Shown one piece after another: positions 57,930 through 64,000 of a DNA stretch of 64,000 nt. This stretch comes from Mactra quadrangularis. Lineage: Eukaryota; Mollusca; Bivalvia; Venerida; Mactridae. Every line of letters begins with the position of its first letter. Within the stretch, counting starts at the first letter, position 1. The position numbers and the translations under genes are program-made. The DNA is taken from NCBI GenBank assembly GCA_025267735.1, contig CM046301.1, positions 58,175,872 to 58,239,871 of the forward strand, written 5' to 3'. The notes beneath the pieces are model-generated. The model was not told the DNA's origin. It ran no database searches and worked only from the letters and a program-made list of their open reading frames with translations.

Positions 57930-59030
57930 AATAACCAATCATGGATCTTTTATTTGAGAAAGAAAGCTGTTTGTTTTTCTGTATTGGTGCCTTTTATGAA
58001 CCATTGTTAGATGAACTCAAAGTTAAAGGCAGATGAAGCATTAAAATGTCATAGAAAAAACTGTTAGTATGAACATTACTAGCCATCCTGATTTTGACAA
58101 ATTCTTTGTAAACTGAAGAGTAAATGAAGTTATGGTACAATCAAGTGCAAAGGCTGTCTACATGAAAAGTCCTCTACCCTCAAATGATATTTTTTTGAGG
58201 GGGTCTCTTATGCTGACAGTCTGTGATCAAGTGTATCCATGAATATACATTGTATTGAAATTAATGAAGAGTTCTGTAGGAAGACAGAACCAGGGATATT
58301 AAGATAATCTGAGAGGAAAGGTTCTTAACATTGTTATTGAGAACACAGTCTAGATAATATAGCTTAATCTTATAATAAATTGTACTGGATTTCCTACAGG
58401 TTGCAGACAGATGGTGGCAGCTTATTTTGATCTATTTTCTGAATTGTAATTCACATGGCTTCTGATCTAACGATAAGAATACCATTTTCATTGGTGTTCT
58501 TGAGTAAGTGTTCTGGAATCTCCTTGACCTCATGGCATGGTAGTCCTACTTTACAACAATTATTTGAAATGGTTGAGCCTTCATGATATTTTTTATGATT
58601 TATTTTACAGGAATAAAAAATGTTTTGTTTCTAGAAGATATTACAACTGCTAACATTTTTAACAGTTATATAAATTTTTCATCAGTTTGTAGTAAATTTT
58701 GCTGAATTTATCTATTTTGTACCATTCTGATTGGCTGCTGAAAGTGAATGACCTCTTTGTATCAGCCAATAGAAAAATCTGTTCCAATCATACAAATCAT
58801 CATGAATTCCATGATACCGGGCCCATTTCCTATTCCAAAAAGTCCTGCTTAGGGTGTGCAGTCAGTAAGCAATAAAGGTTTAGGACCATACAATGTTTTT
58901 TAAACAGATAGCACCCTTCACCTCACACCCATGAAATGTCTTTGTAATAGTAATGAACTTGTTTTCCATCTGTCTTCCTTATGAAGAATTTTATCAGCTG
59001 CTTTGACTGAATCCAATATGATTTTAGCTT
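57930..59030. other. Non-coding, nothing recognised
   Basis: AT-rich, short frames only. Confidence 0.4.
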
Positions 59031-59325
59031 TTACGGTATCTAGTTTAATTTTAGTTTCAATTATGCAGTTTTCACAGTATCTCGTTTAATTTTCATTTCA
59101 ATGCCACAGTTTTTACGGTATCTAGTTTTATTTTAGTTTCAATGCCACAGTTTTTACGGTGTCTAGTTTTATTTTAGTTTCAATTCCACAGTTTTCACAG
59201 TATCTAGTTTTATTTTAGTTTGAATGCCACAGTTTTTACGGTATCTAGTTTTATTTTAGTTTGAATGCCAGTTTTTACCATGTCTTGTTTTATTTTAGTT
59301 TCACCACCACAGTTTTAACTGTATA
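59030..59325. repeat. 41 bp tandem array, about 7 units
   Basis: Unit GCCACAGTTTTTACGGTATC + TAGTTTTATTTTAGTTTCAAT. Confidence 0.9.
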
Positions 59326-59954
59326 ATATATATTTCCAGTATCAAAAATTACAGCTATGTTATAACCTCTTGAAGCAGGATATAGCAATTTTATTCAATT
59401 TATATAGGCACCAGGTAATATGAGATAAACATCTATACTTATTATATTTTATGTAATTTTTCTATGAAAACTGTGAAAATTGATTACATGAAAAAGGGGA
59501 CTGTTCTTTTATCACTCAGCAGGGGACAACTATCAAAACCCTTTATCTCTGTTCTTGTTAAGCATTATAATTCAGATATAATGAAAAGCTGTCAAATTTA
59601 ATTATGGTTATGAAGTTTGGGGCAAATTGAATTCAACACTTAGATTAAAGCATAGATATTAGCATATACCTAGGCTATACAGTTTAGTGAATGTTTTATG
59701 TGTTAAAAATATGATACTGATATATTTTATGTATTTGATCAAATAATGATTGAAACTTATGCATGTTAAAATGTATAATAATGCTTTTTGAAGAATTACA
59801 AAGTATTTTATGGTTCAAAATGCATTAGTAGTAGGCGTGCATACATGAGCTCCAATTATGTTCTTTTGTGAACAGTATGTGTAAAATTTATGCTGAACAA
59901 ACTTAACAAAGTATTTGCAAGCTTTGTTCTTGACATTTTTTCTTACTATCCAAG

Positions 59955-60143
59955 GTATAATAATAATTATAATAATAATAATGATAGTAATAATTATTAT
60001 AATAATGATGATAATAATAACAACATAACAATGAAAACAATAGTAATAATAGATGTAATAATAATGATAATGAAATAATAATAATAATGATAATTTTAGT
60101 AATTATGATGATGATGATGATGATGATGATGATCATCATCATC

Positions 60144-60180
<37 letters not shown>

Positions 60181-60407
60181 TGATAGTGATAATGATAATG
60201 ATAATGATAATGATAGTGATAGTGATAGTGATAGTGATAGTGATAGTGATAGTGATAGTGATAGTGATAGTGACAGTGATAGTGACAGTGACAGTGACAA
60301 TAACAACAATAATCATAACAACAATAAAAATAATAATAACAATAACAACAATAATAATAACAACAATAATAATAATAATAATAATGACAAATGACAATGA
60401 CAATGAC

Positions 60408-60441
<34 letters not shown>

Positions 60442-60500
60442 TAATAATAATAATAATGATAATGATAATAATAATGATAATGATAATAACTTTATTTAAT
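59955..60500. repeat. Compound microsatellite AAT / GATAGT / GACAGT / GATGAT
   Basis: Long blocks of AAT, GATAAT, GATAGT, GACAGT, AACAAT and GAT trinucleotide-based repeats. Open frames of Ile/Asp/Ser runs on both strands are artefacts. Confidence 0.97.
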
Positions 60501-60519
60501 GAAGCTAACATTTAGATAT

Positions 60520-62210
60520 ATCCAATCCAATCTTAAAAACATGTACAAGTAATTTACAATATTTACATAGAGAAATACATTTAACAAATTAACAAATTGA
60601 AACTGAAAGATAATTTAAAACAAACAAAAAAACACCACAACAAAACAAACTTTTTTTTTCTTCCACTAGAATTAGACAACTGGTTGTATTTATTATAAGA
60701 TAAACTTGTTTCACTGGTTGTAGTTAAGAAAATAACACAAGCAGGTGTTTTGGCACTTGTTCAGAAGTAAGTTTCTTTAAATTTTGTTGGCATCGCATGT
60801 TTTCTGAGTATATTTCTCAATCTGCAAAGGGGGAGGAAAGATTAAATTTGATTTAAAAAAAAATAAATAAAAATTTTCCACCAGACTGATTATCTGCCAA
60901 TATTTGCCGCCAACATGTTTAGTTTTCATGAAACGTATATTTTAAGGTAGTTAAGTGCATTATAAACACATAAATCATCCCTATCTCCTCTCATTACCTG
61001 TATGTATTATTAAACTTATATTCTGTCAGACATACTACTTTGAATTTTAGAAGTTGTTGAAAATTGTATGGAAATTGTTACAGGAACTTCTTGTGAATGT
61101 TTTAAAGTATAGTCCAACAAAGTTAGGGCTGCCGTGGCATACCTTTTATGGCTTTCCATGGTTAAATATCAACAGTTTGGTCCATGGTTCAAAATTGATA
61201 ATGGTTTGAATTGTCTTCAATGTCAAAATTTAATTCCCTTGAAAGGCCTTTCTGCAGACTTTAATAGCAGTTTCAACTGACCGTAACCTCATCAGAAATT
61301 GCAATTTAATGAAAGTTTGGTGGAATGGTCAGTTTTAGTGAACAGTAATTCTTATGTAACTGTAGCAACCATACAGTGGTTTTAACTGAACTGTGAGGTG
61401 GGAGATAGCCCTAACCAACGGAACCTGGTTTTGTTAACAGACTACCTTGTATGTATGTACTCCTATTTCTTTGTAGGTTTCAGTCATTTATCAGTCATAA
61501 TTTTTATAAAGTTCCTGAGAAATGGTATAATAGAATCAGAGAACAATTCTGACAATGTACAAAAAATGACAAAAAATAGAATACTATTAAATTAGGTGGT
61601 GTTTTTGTTAGATTCTATGTGAATTTTTTACTTTTTTTCTGTTAACTTCTTTACATTGCTCTTACCATAATTACTGTAGTTCTTACCATAATCGCTGTTT
61701 ATACAATTTTTATCTCCACTTCTTTATGAGATATAAACAATCATTACTTCATGTAGTATCTTATTTTTTATGGGCTTTTACTTTATTTTTTTGTTTTTAT
61801 TTTAATAGCTTATCAAATCATTTATAGTAGAGTTAAATTCAAGTAGAAAAAATCTGTGTCAGAAATATCATGAAATGCTTAAAAAACTCATAGAATACTA
61901 CACTTTTTGCAAGAAATTTTTGTGGAATTTTTACAGAACCCCTACAGTGTTTTGCCTCATTAATAGTTTGTTATAACCTAGATTGATGTTAAAACATAAT
62001 ACTGCAATGTTTACTATAGTTAATAATGATTTATTTAGACAGTTTTATGTTCATTTTTACATGATAGTTTTACTAAATATCTACTAAAAGCCCAGTTTAC
62101 ACACTCACATTGTTGGTCCAGGAACATTCTGATGGTTGATTGACAGCTGGTAGTCTAGCATGATCTAAGAAAAATTGTTTTTGTATGTGCATACTTCTGT
62201 CTGTGCTACA
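60520..62210. other. Non-coding, nothing recognised
   Basis: AT-rich sequence without splice-bounded frames or repeats that I could identify. Confidence 0.4.
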
Positions 62211-62234
62211 GACTAGTACTGGCTTAATGTTGGA

Positions 62235-62738
62235 CAGACTATGAGCAGTTCTACCATGCTTGGTTTTTGGTTTAAGTTGAGGAGTTAGCAGTTCTACAAT
62301 GATTGGTTTTTGGTTTAGGTTGAGGAGTTAGCAGTTCTACAATGATTGGGTTTTGGTTTAGGTTGAGGAGTTAGCAGTTCTACAATGATTGGTTTTTGGT
62401 TTAGGTTGAGGAGTTAGCAGTTCTACAATGATTGGGTTTTGGTTTAGGTTGAGGAGTTAGCAGTTCTACAATGATTGGGTTTTGGTTTAGGTTGAGGAGT
62501 TAGCAGTTCTACAATGATTGGGTTTTGGTTTAGGTTGAGGAGTTAGCAGTTCTACAATGATTGGGTTTTGGTTTAGGTTGAGGAGTTAGCAGTTCTACAA
62601 TGATTGGGGTTTGGTTTAGGTTGAGGAGGTAGCAGTTCTACCATGCTTGGTTTTTGGTTTAGGTTGAGGAGTAAGCAGTTCTACAATGATTGGTTTTTGG
62701 TTTAGGTTGAGGAGTTTGCAGTTCTACAATGATTGGTT
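62235..62738. repeat. 43 bp tandem array, about 11-12 units
   Basis: Unit GGTTGAGGAGTTAGCAGTTC + TACAATGATTGGGTTTTGGTTTA. Ends directly at the TATACGCCCG start of the next element. Confidence 0.93.
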
Positions 62739-62740
62739 TT

Positions 62741-64000
62741 TATACGCCCGTTTTGAAAAAACGGTCGTATTATGTTATGCTGTTGTCCGTCTGTCCGTCT
62801 GTCCGTCTGTCCGTCTGTCCGTCTGTCCGTCCGTGGACAATTGCTTGTCCGGATGATAACTCAAGAAAGGATGAACCTAGGTTCCTCAAATTTTATGTGT
62901 AGATAGCCCTTGGGTGGAGGAGGTTCCCTATTGATTTTGAGACCCCAGGGTTAAAGGTCAAGGTCACTGGGACTTAAAATAGGTAAAACTTGTCCGGACA
63001 ATATCTGAACCACCAATGTACCTAAGTTCACCAAATTTAATGTAAGAGTAGCCCATGTGTCAAAGATGTTCCCTATCGGTTTTGGGGCCCCTGCGTCAAA
63101 GGTCAAGGTCACAGTGGCATCATATGGGAAAAAAACTTGTCCTGACAATAACTTAACAACCAATCTACCTAGGATCACCAAATTTTATGTGAGAGAAGCC
63201 CATGTGTCAAGGATGTTCCCAATCGGTTTTGGGGCCCCTGGGTCAAAGGTCAAGGTCACAGGGACATCAAATAGAAAAACCTTGTCCGGACCATAACTCA
63301 ACAACGCCTGTACCTAGGTTCACCAAATTTTATGTAAGAGTAGCCCATGTGTCAAAGATGCGCCCTATTGGTTTATGGGGCCCCAGGTTCAAAGGTCAAG
63401 GTCACAGGGGCATTATATGGAAAAACTTTGTCCGGACAATAAATGAAACACCAATGTACCTAGGTTCACCAAATTTCATGTGAGAGTAGCCCATGTGTCA
63501 AGGATATGCACTATTGATTTTGGGGCCCCTGGGTCAAAGGTCAAGGTCACAGTGGCATCATATTGAAAAACATTGTCCGGGTAATAACTCACTAATGACT
63601 GTACCTAGGTTCACCAAATTTCATGTGAGAGTAGCCCATGTGTCAAGGATGTACCTTATCAGTTTTGGGAAAACAGGGTTAAATTTAAATCTTAAACCAG
63701 AAGATATCAAATTACCAAGCTGTGACTTCAAATGTTCTATCAATATGTTTATAAAGTCAAAACGGCAAACAATGAAACACTTGTCCAGACAATAACTGAA
63801 CCACCAATGTACCTAGGTTCTCCAAATTTTATGTGAGGGTAGCCCTTGGGTAAAGGTTATGCCCTATTGGTTTTGGGGCTCCTGGGTCAAAGGTCAAGGT
63901 CACAGGGGCATCATATTGAAAAACCTTGTTTGGACAATAACTCATCAACGACTGTACCTAAGTTCACAAAATTTTATGTGAATGTAGCCCTTGTGTCAAG
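62741..64000 (+). mobile_element. TATACGCCCG-type element with a 146 bp internal tandem array, runs off window
   Basis: Starts TATACGCCCGTTTTG with the mirrored AAACGGTCGTATTATG, then a CCGTCTGT run (62787-62832), then seven to eight units of about 146 bp from 62845 on. Each unit contains ACCTAGGTTCACCAAATTT, GAGTAGCCCATGTGTCAAGG, GGTTTTGGGGCCCCTGGGTC, AAAGGTCAAGGTCAC. One unit (63660-63790) is disrupted by about 60 bp of unrelated sequence. The end design recalls the Helentron-like elements at 47557 and 53941. Confidence 0.8.

Noticed and set aside
59890..60515. Poly-Ile/Asp/Ser frames on both strands
   Set aside because: Compound trinucleotide microsatellite.
63202..63795. Plus-strand frames in the 146 bp array
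   Set aside because: Repeat-derived and interrupted differently in each unit.

Overview
This is an AT-rich, intron-rich animal genome window dense with small repeats. The repeat types (two tRNA-derived SINE families, many TIR elements, Helentron-like ends with the TATACCCCCGC start, and an interspersed AAAGGTCAAGGTCAC-bearing array) together with the gene content suggest a mollusc, most likely a bivalve; the species cannot be fixed from the sequence alone. No rRNA, genuine tRNA gene, CRISPR or prokaryotic feature is visible.

Four protein-coding genes can be assembled by hand from exons with matching phases and GT/AG borders. (1) Integrator subunit 5 (INTS5), minus strand, five N-terminal exons from 8784 leftwards to 1151, continuing out of the window. 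(2) A complete 11-exon Rel/NF-kB transcription factor (class II, no ankyrin repeats, 674 aa), plus strand, 13008-29692; it is divergent from INTS5 across about 4.2 kb made mostly of repeats. (3) A small plus-strand gene, 34753-39733, six exons and 156+ aa; 3' end not found; possibly PPP1R36-like, but this is a weak guess. (4) A minus-strand three-Ig-domain adhesion protein with a Ser/Thr/Pro stalk and a probable GPI-anchor tail (lachesin/IgLON-like), seven exons 53616-45291; the signal-peptide exon lies further right or outside the window.

Layout: 1-8.8 kb INTS5 with SINE and MITE insertions in its introns; 9.0-11.5 kb a 2.45 kb element with 87 bp terminal inverted repeats; 11.7-12.7 kb a roughly 190 bp tandem array; 12.85-13.0 kb the Rel promoter side with a kB-like site; 13.0-29.7 kb Rel, whose introns hold 36 bp and 24 bp minisatellites, a hAT-like element, mariner-like MITEs and SINEs; 29.7-34.7 kb 3' UTR and intergenic; 34.7-39.7 kb gene 3; 39.7-45.2 kb MITEs and a 37 bp array; 45.3-53.6 kb the Ig gene; 53.9-56.4 kb a Helentron-like element with repeated hairpins; 56.9-64 kb non-coding, with a MULE-like element, 41 and 43 bp minisatellites, a compound microsatellite and a 146 bp tandem array running off the right edge.

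The genes are not an operon or pathway unit. The main theme is many distinct non-autonomous transposon families, often with readable target-site duplications, several of them sitting within 30 bp of splice sites of working genes.
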